Source: Dryococelus australis (lineage: Eukaryota > Arthropoda > Insecta > Phasmatodea > Phasmatidae). Taken from it: DNA of 64,000 bases. The stretch's first letter is position 1, and each line of letters starts with the position of its first letter. A program made the translations under genes and the position numbers. The notes below the pieces were generated by a model that did not search any database, was not told where the DNA came from, and worked only from the letters and a program-made list of their open reading frames with translations. This document shows, one piece after another, positions 47,188-57,761 of this stretch. The DNA lies in NCBI GenBank assembly GCA_029891345.1, contig CM057005.1, forward strand, positions 69,015,760-69,079,759, in the 5' to 3' direction.

Positions 47188-47825
47188 TTTCTATGCTAAC
47201 GGGGTTGGTAGGATAAAGTGGCTATGAAAATAACTTCACTTTTAACCCTAACTGACGGGGTATGTTCTGAAGGGGCCAGAACGTGTCTGTGACATCACCA
47301 GCTGGCTCAGGATCCAGCTGCTGCATGTCTTTGCGATCATACTATTAGTGCCATCTAGCGGTGCGCTATAGAACTTGATGACATTGATGCATAGTCTTGG
47401 TGGCTCGGCTGGTTTTGGCTGGGATGCCGTATGGTGGAGTAGGTAGCCTAATGCTGCAGCGATCTGCATTATTGATCATCAGGATGGCTAATTTATGTAT
47501 GATCTAACCCCAAGGCTGTGTATTGGCAAATATCTGGGGAGCTTAAGTGCTGAATGGCAGCTGGAATAAAAGTCCCACAAGCTCTCAGTCTTCTCACTTA
47601 AATACTCTTGCCACAGAGACACAGAGTAGTGGTGGATGAAATCCCTAGTCACCTGATAACAAAATAATATGACTCCAAACATGGTACACACTGTGTTGCT
47701 GTGCTGCATGCATCCTCTCTCTCTTGCCCATCTTCTGTCCTCTTTCTGCATGACAAATTGTTACCAATTCCTTGAAGCCTACCAAGCTAGTACACAAAAC
47801 GTTAGTGGTTTGAGTGAGTTCATAC

Positions 47826-47985
47826 AACACATGCACATGCGCACACGTGAATACATGCCATACATGCACACACGTACACATGCCACACATTCATACATGT
47901 CACACACGCACACATGTCACCACACTCGCCACACGATGCACACGCCACACAACATACGCACCACACAAAAACATTTTCTCTTCCA
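47826..47985 (+). repeat. CA/CACAT-rich microsatellite
   Basis: About 160 bp of irregular ACACATGC, CACACG and CCACAC words; low complexity, no gene. Confidence 0.8.
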
Positions 47986-48323
47986 CTCATTCACTAATGG
48001 TCAGTTGTACCATTGAAGTTCATTGCTTGATCCAAGATCATTTCCAAACTTGATCTAAGATTGTCATAGAATACTGTCCCACCATTCGCGTTCAGTGCAT
48101 GACTGGAGATAACATATTTTGTAATGAAATAATAAAATTTTTGCCCATCACTCCAAAAATACATGAAAAACTGGAACAGGCAATCACAGTAATAAGAAAC
48201 CACCCTCATTTTCATATAAGCTAGCCAAGAAGTTGGGCTTAATCCAAAATTTTTGTTTATGAAAGAGTAAATTTTGCTAATAATTTTCAAATTTCTACAA
48301 TTTAGCATTTTTTGTACTGACAC

Positions 48324-48515
48324 ATGACGTCTTTGCAACAATGGCATTTTACCGACTTCAGCTCATCAGGAAGTATAGTCATGAGTCTGATCACAACTGA
48401 GTTTATATTGTTGATCGCCACAAAACATCGAGAATTTGTACTGTTCGCCGCAGAAGAATGGATTTTCCAGGCTGTGAATTTTATTATTCACCGGCCCACT
48501 GAAACTGTGCAATGA
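48324..48515 (+). other. 5' reading frame of copy C, conserved with copy F
   Basis: Encodes FSSSGSIVMSLITTEF, then LLIATKHREFVLFA; copy F has FSSSENIAMHLISMEF and LLTATRHDILLFT at the same place and in the same frame. Differences fall mostly at third positions or are conservative, hinting at past coding. It could be the tail of an upstream polyprotein ORF running into the repeat. Copies D and E do not keep an open frame here. Confidence 0.4.
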
Positions 48516-48703
48516 AGGTATGGAGTTCCACTGAATGCTTCTAGATGGCTACACCAGTATACTTCGCCGCCTCTCTCATCTCTAAGCTTACTTGTGATGT
48601 CATAAGCTCATGAAGCTATGCTATCGCTGCCTCCCTCTCTCCACTTCGTAACCCCTCGCCCTCAAGCTCGCCAGTCAATGACCAGAGGAAGCCTCCAACA
48701 GAG

Positions 48704-48711
48704 TATAAATA
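48704..48711 (+). promoter_or_regulatory. TATA box of copy C
   Basis: TATAAATA, 386 bp from the 5' terminus, the same distance as in copy F. Confidence 0.65.
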
Positions 48712-49104
48712 GCAGACTGCGATGCTTGCTCAGGACCAGTCTTCATTCCTTCACCATGCTAGCCACCAAAGGAACTGATCAGTCTGCAAGATCAGTCTTC
48801 ATTCTTCCACCACACTTGTTGCTGGAACTGACCAGCCTGCTTAGCTACGTTCCTAGCTCTACCTTCCAACCTTCATCGCACTTTCAGTGCCGAAGGGAAA
48901 CTTACTCTTTGGTCTCCACCGCACTTTTAGTGCCGGAACCATCCTTCTAGACCTGCTTAGTCTTCCTAGAAGATTGCAAACAGCCAGGTCGTCTAAACAC
49001 CTAGACACTGCGGCTTCTTCTGGGCAACAATTGCGTAGGGAGTTAGCACCAATTATTGTTATCACAGCGCTAGTCTACTCCCTTACCCATCGTTAGCTTA
49101 AGCA

Positions 49105-49121
49105 CAGGTCGCCTCTACCTG
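49105..49121 (+). other. Stem-loop of copy C
   Basis: CAGGTCGCCTCTACCTG: perfect 5-bp stem, 7-nt loop, about 90 bp before AATAAA (49210-49215). Confidence 0.7.
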
Positions 49122-49209
49122 TTTTACCATAGGTATCAGCTTCCTTAAGCTCTTGGTAAACGTAGGAGTTAGTGTAACACCACATGTTTATTTCAGTTAT
49201 AAGATAAGA

Positions 49210-49215
49210 AATAAA
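49210..49215 (+). terminator. Polyadenylation signal AATAAA of copy C
   Basis: AATAAA 506 bp after the TATA box, in a block (ATGTTTATT...AATAAAC) shared with copies D, F and G. Confidence 0.55.
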
Positions 49216-49708
49216 CACAGTGTTTGACTTACTCAAGGGTACACCTTTCCTGTAAACTTTGCACCTTGCACAGCTGACCTCACTCTGCTGAGAGACCCAG
49301 GTGAACCGGGAAAGATACTCATTCGAGCCAAAACACAATTTGCAAACTCACACGTACGCTAGCTATGGCCGACCTTTCTGCATACCCCGGTAGGTAGAAA
49401 GGTAGAGCCCACACGCAGGTACTCTGTTCTCGAGTTCAGCTTGTCAGCTTGGTGCTCTTTCTCTCCACCGTGGTTAGACCCTGGTGGGGTCGTTCCCTAT
49501 GTTGGGAAAACTTGAGCTCAGAACCTACACCCTCATGCAGGGACTGTTGATAGCAAGGCCTAAATCCCAGTGTTCATCATGTTTAGGTGCTGAGCACTGT
49601 GAGGAGGATAACCACTCCGTCAGCAGATGCTTCACATGGCTCTACACAAAGTAGAGTACACATTCTCCATGTTTATCTCATGGACGTGAGGGGTGTTCTC
49701 TTCTCCTA

Positions 49709-50265
49709 ATGCCTTTCTCCCATTGTAGTGGTGTACTTGAGAAAGTTAAGCAGGCGCTGACTACCTCTGGGTGTTTACAAGAGCAGACCCCCACCCTTGT
49801 TGCATCTATTAACCAGCTTGTGCCCAAGGAACAAGCTCTAGCCCTGCATCACCTTCTTGTACCTGTCACGCCGGAGATTCCAAAGGACTTGTTTGAGGCC
49901 CCAACTCGTCTAGACCAGGAAGTACACCCTCGGATTGCTGAATACCTCAGCCAGTCAGATCAGCCTCCAACACTTCCGATAGCCTATCTCCACATTTAGA
50001 CAGTTGCTCTTCTCTCACCTGCATGAACACACACAATAGACTGAATGTTCAGTTACCTGTAGTGTACGCATGTCTCACTGAAGCTCTGAAGGCTAGGTCA
50101 AATACAGAGGGTACACTTCGCCCAGGTATATCTCCAAAAGCACCCATCTTAAATGCTAGATGTCATTGCCCGAACCAGACTTTGTGCCCTACCACAAAGG
50201 TACCAGGCCGGTCCTTTACACGGGGCGAGCCCCCTTGCCATGTAGAGGCTATATTCAACCAGTAA
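49709..50265 (+). CDS. Family ORF of copy C (unknown product, broken mid-way)
   Basis: The first frame (49709-49999) is the best example of the family domain: MPFSHCSGVLEKVKQALTTS, QEQTPTLVASINQLVPKEQA and TPEIPKDLFEAPTRLDQEVH, ending in IAEYLSQSDQPP. It stops at 49997, but a second frame (to 50265) continues LRPGISPKAPILNAR and a C-terminal CHVEAIFNQ that aligns with the ends of the ORFs in A and D. An intact parent would be about 185-200 residues: a helical N-terminal domain and a proline/basic C-terminal part. Gag-like in character, but without a recognised gag signature. Function unknown. Confidence 0.6.
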
Positions 50266-50362
50266 CCCTGCCAGAATGGGTATGCCTGACCTAGCGCCCT
50301 GCAAAACCAAACCCTCCTCAATGTAGTGCTTGCCAATCTGCCAAAGCATCATGCATCAGTAC

Positions 50363-51240
50363 CAATGTGTAATTTTGTGGATTATCGATGCATATTGGTG
50401 TGAAAGTCTACAATGGTGAAATGTATGTATAGTATATATAAAGAAATATGCAAATCCAAATGTGTTTTTAATTTTACTGTAATAATTAATCAAACAAATA
50501 TAGTTTGGAAATACTGTACTCCAACAGGTAGAATATTAACATTTTGTGGTGTTATAACACAAAATTCTAGACACTTATAATTCAGTAAACTTAGTACCAC
50601 GTTAAAATGACTTGAAACAGAGAAGAAACAATGCAACATTTATTTTGTTGTCTGCTTTCAACGTCAGAATAGTGGTAATAAAGATAGTGAATGAAAAAAA
50701 AATGTGATTGTGGTATATAAAATAAACTTGCAACACAACACCTAATTAGTATTGTAAACTGCCAGGTACAAAGTGTGCAAAATTTGTGTTGTAAATATTG
50801 TAAAATATTTTGCAATTCTATAGTTGTTATAAATTTTTTGAAATCCTAATATCTGAATTTTTTCTTATCCATGTTATAATTATCAGGTGAATTTTGGATG
50901 CATTCAACTTGGTTATACAGTAAAAAGTATTAGTTTTTTAGGATGTAATGTCCAAACTCCAAACCAACTCATTAATTTTTTTCTACGTGTCAAAACAAGC
51001 AGATGCATCATGATGTCAAAAAATGAGTCATTCACAGACACTGTTTCATCTCAATCCTAGAGCCCATTTTTTTGTGAACTGAGATCAGGAGGTTTACAGT
51101 TGGAACTCGGCCAGTTGTGTTGGTGCAACACTTTAACGTTGCAACTCAGATCTGATTGAAGATTGTGTTGGGACCAAGATCTTAAGATCTATGTTCAGGA
51201 CAGTTATTGTTACAACCGGGCATAAATCAGACTTGCTTAT
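50363..51240. other. ANKIB1 intron sequence, no supported feature
   Basis: AT-rich with no gene seen. Confidence 0.5.
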
Positions 51241-51425
51241 ACACACATTCTCACACTCTTACTTTTGGTCATATGCTCTCTCTTTCTCACACACACACTT
51301 TCTCTCACACACACTCTGTCTCACATTCTCTCTCACGGACACACTTTCTTTCACATTCTCACACACGCACACACACATTCTCACACGCACACATTCTCAC
51401 ATGCACACATTCTCACACACACACG

Positions 51426-51456
<31 letters not shown>

Positions 51457-51497
51457 TCTCACACACACACACACACACACTCTCTCACACACACACA

Positions 51498-51540
<43 letters not shown>

Positions 51541-51600
51541 CACACACACACACACACACACTACACATACACTAACTCACACACACATGCACACTTCACT
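51241..51600 (+). repeat. CA/CT compound microsatellite
   Basis: About 360 bp of (CA)n, (CT)n and TCTCACACAC units, including an uninterrupted CT block at about 51503-51535. The long open frames over it (HTHTLSH-type) are low-complexity artefacts. Confidence 0.95.
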
Positions 51601-51808
51601 TGCATCACTACAAATGCCCGCTATGGGCTAAGCCAATCTCAAAATAGTGCACAAATAAAGCCCCTATTTTCCATGCCTAAGTTAATGGTGCATTAAAAAT
51701 ATTGTCATATAGCAAGGTTTACAGCAAGGAAATTTTACTCATTAATCTCCACAACTTGTTTCATAAAATACTACTAGTAGAACGTCTTTCCATGTATCTG
51801 TTTCTCAG

Positions 51809-52011
51809 AGTGGTCACGGGAAACCCTACTTGAGAAGTGGATGAAGGACCCAGTGCAGTGCTGCCAACTTGCAGGTGTGCAGCCACCAAAATCTGCACTA
51901 CAAAACCGCAGTCCTAAGCCAACACCAGTCACCTTGGAGTACAGTGCATACACGGAAGAGTCTCAGTTATGCCAGGAAGCCTGCCTTGATAACAACCATG
52001 CTAGTGATATA
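51809..52011 (+). CDS. ANKIB1: ANKIB1-type E3 ligase, exon before RING1
   Basis: A 203-nt exon: acceptor TTTCTCAG accepts the one base left from exon 41454-41631 (together giving a glutamate codon), and the donor GTGAGT leaves phase 0. It encodes WSRETLLEKWMKDPVQCCQL and AGVQPPKSALQ, then a variable serine/proline-rich tail. W-x-R-E-x-L-L-E-x-WM-x-x-P-x-x-CC-Q is a highly specific ANKIB1 block. Vertebrate proteins have about 25 more residues before RING1, so one more small exon could lie in the 9.5-kb intron that follows. Confidence 0.9.
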
Positions 52012-53086
52012 GTGAGTATTCATTCATAATTGTAAAATAGTTTACCGGGATATTGTAGTGTTAGAGAAAGCTCCACACGTGTATTTTCCCACTAAGGATT
52101 ATGCAATGATCGTTCTCATCTTTTGTTGGTGTTGACTGTTAACTCTGAGAAAATGGCATGGCATGTCCATTGTATTAACCGTATTTTGGTATCTATAAGC
52201 TGCATTTGTGTACATATCACACCATAATTTTAAGCCTCTAAAACTGAAAAATTAAAATTCTCATGTACAGGTCGCAGAAGCGTTTTTTCAAGCTGGAGGT
52301 TTGTTCACGTACGACAACAACTGAAGATTGTCAACTATGCACTCCTGTGAAGTGATCACAGGCATTCCTAGCAAAAGCGTAGTTGTGAATGCGCTTGACT
52401 GACGTGACCTTGTGTGCAACATTGCCAAGTTGTTTACAGCTGTGCGTGTATGCTGACATTGATCACTTCAATTCATTCTCATTCTCTCAAGTGCACTGCC
52501 CAGTAACATACATGAGTGATAATGGGAAAAGGATGAGCAAGTTATAATGCAAAATTTATATTGAATGTTGTGATACTTGCGTGTGAACATGGGAAAAGGG
52601 CAGCTGGTTGAAGATTTGGTGTTGACAAAAATGTACAGTGTTGGTGAAGGAAAAAAAATTTGGTGGTAAAATTACATAAAATAATTTGTTTTTAATGCAC
52701 TTAATGTTATTTTATTTAATTAAGTAGTGGTATGTAGAGTGCCAGTTAAACAGACAAATAAAGACAATATTAATTTTTATTGTTTGAAAACACAGGCGCA
52801 GATGGATGTAACTCTATTCACCATTATAATACAAACAAGAGGTTAAATGTATTATGTCTCAAGTAGTTTAATGAAAAATAAACCATAAATAACAGCATAC
52901 ATTCACCTCTCAAAACTATTACTTTTCACAGTTCCTGGGATAAGTGTAGTTACTTTGAAGGGATCGTTGTTCCAATTTGTCCCAACTCTACCGACTCCAC
53001 AACCTATATAAGCAAATATTATGATAAGATTTTACTTAGTTTTTTCATAGCTTTAGCAGCAAGCCACAAGCGCTTTTGGTTTTACA
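52012..53086. other. ANKIB1 intron sequence, no supported feature
   Basis: AT-rich. AACCGTATTTTGGTATCTATA at about 52177 resembles a DNA-transposon terminus, but no inverted partner was found. Confidence 0.45.
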
Positions 53087-53509
53087 TACTGACACTACGA
53101 CTTTGCCCCACCTTTGAGCACGCCGTTCAGAATGGAGAAGGTCATGAACTCTAAACAGTACTGAAGAGGCAGGACATGTACCTACAGGGTACATTGGCGC
53201 CATCAAAAGTTACTACAGGCATGTGAGCCTAGCTTGTACTGTTCATCCAGATTCACCAAGAAGTCGTCATGCCAGCACCCCCTTGCCGCAAGATTGTACT
53301 GTTGACCGGCTGCCAGCTATCGCCACAGGAGGTCACACTAGTATCAGAATGCCCCACTGGAAGGCAGCATTTTATTTACCAGCACCCGCAGAGGAGATAA
53401 GGGAGGAAAGTGCTGCTACAGCATCCTGGAATTCTCAACTCCTGCGAACGAGGCTAACTCCCCCATACCCTGCACCCCCGAGCACCACTGAGCTGTGATC
53501 TGAAATTAG

Positions 53510-53517
53510 TATAAAAG
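53510..53517 (+). promoter_or_regulatory. TATA box of copy I
   Basis: TATAAAAG with CT-rich start context (CTCCTCCACCAC) about 35 bp downstream. Confidence 0.55.
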
Positions 53518-54036
53518 TGCTGGCATGGCCAATGCTCTCGAGTCTTTGCTCCTCCACCACTTTCTTCAGGGCTGGAGATATTCATCGGGGTGTGCGACCA
53601 CTGGTACCGCAGGAGATTCCAACGCCTTTCTGGGGGACCGGAAATTCTCAGCCAGTAGGAAGACTCTCCTACCAGAAGCCCAGTACTTCTTCAGCAGCCG
53701 CTGAAGACACTGCCATCTGCAGCCATTGCAGATCACTCCAGCAGTTTCTGGGATACTCAACCACCACCAGAGGTTCCCGAAGAATTTCCTACGTCCTTTA
53801 CCACCCCTGTGGTGCCCACTTGAGTCCCCGGTAATGTCACAACGGAAGTCCCTTCTAGACCTTTTCCGCCACACCAGATGGTGTTAGTTGACGCCAATAC
53901 CCTTATGGTATACGTTCACCCCCTAGGTTCCTTCAGAAAGAATATCTCCAGCATTTAGATGTCGTTGATTATGTTAAATAATTAGTAACGTTTTATTAAT
54001 CATAATTAATTCACCTTACGTTCACTAGCTTTTGCC

Positions 54037-54053
54037 CAGGTTGTCTTCACCTG
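54037..54053 (+). other. Stem-loop of copy I
   Basis: CAGGTTGTCTTCACCTG: 5-bp stem, 7-nt loop; only the loop differs from copy C. Confidence 0.65.
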
Positions 54054-54059
54054 GTTAAT

Positions 54060-54980
54060 TACTGTATTTACTAGTGTATAGTGAGCACCATGATTTTTGC
54101 AACTAGTTTAAGGGAGAATTTTTTTAAAAATAAAAGTGTACCAACTTGTGGCGCCTTGTTAGTAAGTATGTTACAAATTATTTTACCTTTAGATTAATGT
54201 GTGGTGGTGATTGTGATATGTTTGGAAAATATTTTAATTAAATAACTCGCACTAAAATCCAAAACATTAAAACATTGTGGTGTGCTGTATTATCAGATAA
54301 ACTACCAGTTTTTTAAAAGGAAAACATCAACTGTGGTGGGCGGTTTACCCAGTGAGAAGCTGTCTTTTTTTGTCGTGCTGGAATGTTACACTACCCTTCT
54401 CTCAAAAAAAAATGTAGAGCTTCTTTCTTCCGTTCTCTTCCCCCTGGTTTCAGTTGGCTATCCTCAGCCTTACAGGGAAATAAAGAAGGCTTGGAGGTAT
54501 TTATTGATTGGCAACATGTGGACTGGTGAATAAAAAGGGGAGGGGAATCGTAAACTGTGGAAGCTCTGCGGATGCATGTAACTGCTAATGAAGGGGGAAT
54601 GGGGCTGTGACCTACACTGCGTATTTTATAACTGACAGCTTAAAACTCGCAGTGTAAGAAGCACGTGAATTTCCGGCGTTCACCATTACACATTTATTGC
54701 CAGTGTATTGTGTAAGTACTGCCATGAAGCAGCTGGAACAGGGATGTGGATAAGCTAAAAAAAAGTGGGAGGTATTAGCAGCTATGGTCACGGAGAGGGC
54801 TGGAGGGACGAACTGAAGGAGGCGTAGATAGAGAAAGAGATAGAGAAGGGAGAGGAATGATGATGCAAGAACAAAGATGAGATAACAGACTGTTCCGCTA
54901 CACTTCCCTCTAAACATCTCCGGAAATTTTTTCTTTTATTTTGGGGAAAAAGAGTGCGCTATACATGAGTAAATATGGTA
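54060..54980 (-). mobile_element. Pogo-like DNA transposon derivative (~920 bp)
   Basis: The ends are inverted: TACTGTATTTACTAGTGTAT followed by AGTGAGCAC at the left, and TACCATATTTACTCATGTAT then AGCGCAC at the right. The minus strand (about 54612-54690) encodes SRASYTASFKLSVIKYAV, the start of a helix-turn-helix DNA-binding domain as found in pogo/CENP-B-type transposases. It then hits a stop. The remainder has no frame. It is a decayed, internally deleted copy sitting inside copy I. Confidence 0.75.
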
Positions 54981-56574
54981 TGTCAGGTTTAAAACTTCCA
55001 TTGCATGTCATATTATCTTAGGAGGTAGTTCGGAGCCACCGTCTTAATACAGTTGACTCTCAATATATCGTTATCGCATGTATCAATAAACCGCATCCAC
55101 CAACAATTTTTTGTGGTCCCGGCAAAATGTCTATTTAAATAATGTTAACATAAATCGCTTGTATCGTTTATCGCATGAAGCATCAATCAAAGTATATTTT
55201 GGGCCCTTTTTACCTAATATTTCCAGCAACTATAGTTTTTAAGCTAGTTGTTTACGCAAACGTCTAGTAACTGGATGTGAAATACGTCACGTACGCCGCC
55301 ATTATAACTTCGGCAGCACGCTGTCTAGTGTCTTTCATCTTAACAGATCAGTCGACACTGCGGTGTAGAGCTATAATGAACTGCATGTATTCATTACTAA
55401 GTAACGGGTATTCCAGGAGACTCGAAGTACCGAATCTTTACTACCAAACAGATCTCGTTACCGGCATCATTTCGTTACAGTCGTGACTCGTCCTGTCGCA
55501 CGACTAGAAACGTTTTGGCTTGCCGCATACAGAATGCGTAGTGTTCGCTTTCTACCGACGATGTGATAACAATTGATTCAGAACAATAGTGGTATTTTCC
55601 GTACAATTTCAGCATATTGTTTGTTTGCGAAAACTTAGTTTAATTGAATTGTAGTGTAATGTGCAGAAATTCATTTCACTTGATGTAAATAATCAGTGAT
55701 AATACTGTAATTACATGTAAATGTCTACATTTCTGATATTATTTTTTGTGAAAATGAAATCGTGGAGAGTAAACTTGGACAATTTTTAATGTACAATCCT
55801 AAAATACAGCAATGTGTGACTTATGCCAATCAACATTTTCCATTTTCCATGAAAGGTGGTTTGACTACAAATATATAAAAAAAAGAAATTTGTCAAAAAA
55901 GCACCATCCATCATACAATAGTATATTTCAATCAAAAAATGTGACATTGCCTCATCTGTCAGAAGTAATTTGAAACATCAATTCATTCCTAGTGATTCAA
56001 CAGTTCATACAAGATAGTGGTAATGTATCGGACAACGCATTAACTGTCTAAAAATAATTTATTACGTTAATAGTTCTTAAACAATTACATTTTTAGTATA
56101 CTGTTCATTCATGTAGGTCACATGTTTGTTTTTGTAGTTTCATTTCAATTTTACATGGTTTTGAGAAACCCACTGTGGGCTTTTATTCTTATAGGCTAAA
56201 TATTGCAAAAAAGAAGTTACTGCAATGTGTTATAAGATAGACTTATTTTAACATGATTGCATATATGTAATATAATGGACATTTTGAATCATTGTTATGA
56301 TTTATAAAACATTTTGCAGTTGTGTGTGTATAGAGTAGAGATTAGATTTGATTCACTGTGATAACGATTTGTGATGGTAATGAAAGTAATGAGTAATGAA
56401 TTCTCAGTAACGAGTACTAAGTTCAGAAGTACTGAACACATACAGGTACAGATTTTATCGTTACATTTACACCACTACTGTGGCATGGTACGACAAGCGA
56501 GTCTGATTTGCTACTTCCTCTACACATCGACGAGAGGGGAAAGTGGTTACCCATAGCAATGGTCGTGGTGACCT
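54981..56574. other. ANKIB1 intron; possible transposon end at 55047
   Basis: ACAGTTGACTCTCAATATAT at about 55047, followed by CGTTATCGCATGTATC repeats, looks like the terminus of a pogo/Tigger-type element. I found no inverted partner. No gene. Confidence 0.35.
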
Positions 56575-56655
56575 AGCGTCGTGTGTGTGTGTCTCCCTCC
56601 CCCTCCCTCCCCTCCCTCTCTCCCCCTCCCCCTCCCCCTCCCCCTCCCCCCGTCT
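56575..56655 (+). repeat. GT then CCCTCC pyrimidine microsatellite
   Basis: (GT)n followed by about 65 bp of CCCTCC/CTCCCC. Strand-asymmetric, with possible triplex or i-motif potential. Confidence 0.9.
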
Positions 56656-56859
56656 ACCCTTTACATGCCTAGCCGCCAAGAGGGGAAGTTGTTGTCGAGC
56701 AAAAGATAAAGCACGTCCTTTCTCTCTCTCTTGACTTTGCCCACTTTGCTTGCCTTCCACACACCGCCTGCTGGCAGCAGAGCAAATAAAGTGCACCTGG
56801 TTTCATGTAACAGCATGTGGGCTGCTCTGTCCAGAGAGTTGGCTGGCCGTTCCACAGTG

Positions 56860-57761
56860 GCAGGCTAGGGCAGCTGGGTGGAGGGTGAGACAGGTCGAGC
56901 TTCACCAGCTGGCGTCGTGACCATGTCAATATTGTCGGCTGGAATGGGTCGTCTCCTTTGCTGACTGAGCTCCGGCAGGCAATCCTGGTGCTCATTCAGG
57001 TGGCAGGAGTGGTGTCATAGGGCTGCAAACTGCGTTGGCAAAGTCCTCAAAGCAGGTCCAGTACTGAGAGGCATCACGTTCTCCAACTGGATCCCCCTTA
57101 CGACCGTGCGGGTTCACATTTGTGGCTCCGTTGGAACAAGTCATAGAACAGTTTACTGTTTCACTACAAGGTCTAACCACACAAGAGTCAGTAATAAAAT
57201 CCCTAAGGTGTTCCCCTCAGGTTTACCCTGTAAGATACTATCTACCATCTGATGTCCTGGGTACTCGAAGGCGGCAGCCTCCACATTGAGTGTTGACTAC
57301 GTTGCTAGGTCTAGCACTAGAAATTAAGATTGTTGACTATCTGGTCGCTTCATGAGCGACGAGCACTGGGAAGGAAGCCTTCTGCTGGAGACATGGGCCA
57401 TCTCCGCTTTTATACCAATTTTGAGCCGCTGCCCGCTACGGATTGGCTCGTGCCACTAAATCGAGTGGTGTTCGTAGAGCGGGTGGTGTGAATGCATGGC
57501 TTGCCTCTCTGATGTCACCAGTCGGCTGGAAGGGGATGCAAAACAAAAGACAAGTGATAACTACTACTAGAGCTATCTAGCGGAGAGTAAAAAAACTTGC
57601 TGTCTTTAAGCATTGTTACGGTGGGCTGGTGAATAAAACAATAGCAAGGTAGACGGTACAATCTCACATATTAATGAGACAAAGTTAACTTCCAACTCCG
57701 CAACAACTGACCTAGGGATGGAACGGAAGTCGTTAATAACTCTATTGTTGAAAAGACGTCA
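56860..57761 (-). mobile_element. Copy E of the family, left edge unknown
   Basis: The minus-strand 5' end TGACGTCTTTTCAACAAT at 57761 aligns with copy C. It shares TTTTATTCACC-GCCCACCGTAA with copy D. TATA box at 57407-57414. Possible diverged stem-loop CAGGTTTACCCTG at 57219-57231. The 3' part is unlike the other copies: its frame at 56992-57180 (NCSMTCSNGATNVNPH) is unfamiliar. No right-hand terminus was found, so the copy is truncated or belongs to a different subfamily. Confidence 0.55.
57407..57414 (-). promoter_or_regulatory. TATA box of copy E
   Basis: TATAAAAG on the minus strand, about 350 bp from the 5' terminus. Confidence 0.55.

Larger units (their letters stand above)
46655..47481 (-). 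mobile_element. Copy B of the family, internally deleted and interrupted by copy A
   Basis: Minus-strand homology to the other copies starts near 47481. The first ~300 bp correspond to their U3 end and then jump to the 3' part of R, so the TATA region is deleted. A stem-loop at 47171-47187 and AATAAA (complement TTTATT at about 47090) are present. The ORF (46903 downwards) opens MPFSYQSG and stops being family-like after YLSGQD, where copy A begins. Confidence 0.65.
48318..50358 (+). mobile_element. Copy C of the ~2-kb TG...CA family (2041 bp, GTAC target duplication)
   Basis: A complete unit. Left end TGACACATGACGTCTTTGC, right end (inverted) TGATGCATGATGCTTTGGC, directly flanked by GTAC at 48314-48317 and 50359-50362. 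Order: a possible short reading frame at the 5' end (48324-48515), TATA box at 48704, recurrent ACCAGTCTTCA words, stem-loop at 49105-49121, AATAAA at 49210, then the ORF at 49709-50265. Length and layout match copy F (2044 bp) almost exactly. Read as an LTR this gives U3 of ~410, R of ~510 and a U5 of ~1.1 kb that contains the ORF. Read as a TIR element it is a non-autonomous unit. Confidence 0.88.
53091..54059 (+). mobile_element. Copy I of the family, 5' part only
   Basis: Begins TGACACTACGACTTTGCC (compare TGACACATGACGTCTTTGC in copy C) after ATAC. TATA box at 53510-53517, 419 bp in, and stem-loop at 54037-54053 follow in the usual order. The unit is then cut by the transposon at 54060. 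The 3' part with the ORF and the right terminus were not found beyond it. Confidence 0.65.

Noticed and set aside
47669..48053. 115-residue ORF over the CA-rich region
   Set aside because: Low-complexity histidine/threonine composition from the microsatellite.
48318..49215. LTR limited to the first ~900 bp with the ORF as internal region
   Set aside because: The terminal inverted match and the 4-bp duplications put the right edge after the ORF (50358, 60185, 61912), not after AATAAA.
51191..51696. Three long overlapping ORFs of HTHT/LSLS residues
   Set aside because: They translate a CA/CT microsatellite; all frames stay open because of composition, with no domain.
56467..56995. Minus-strand ORFs rich in EGEGERGRG and RERERT
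   Set aside because: They read the CCCTCC/CT microsatellite and adjacent CT-rich sequence; no family similarity.
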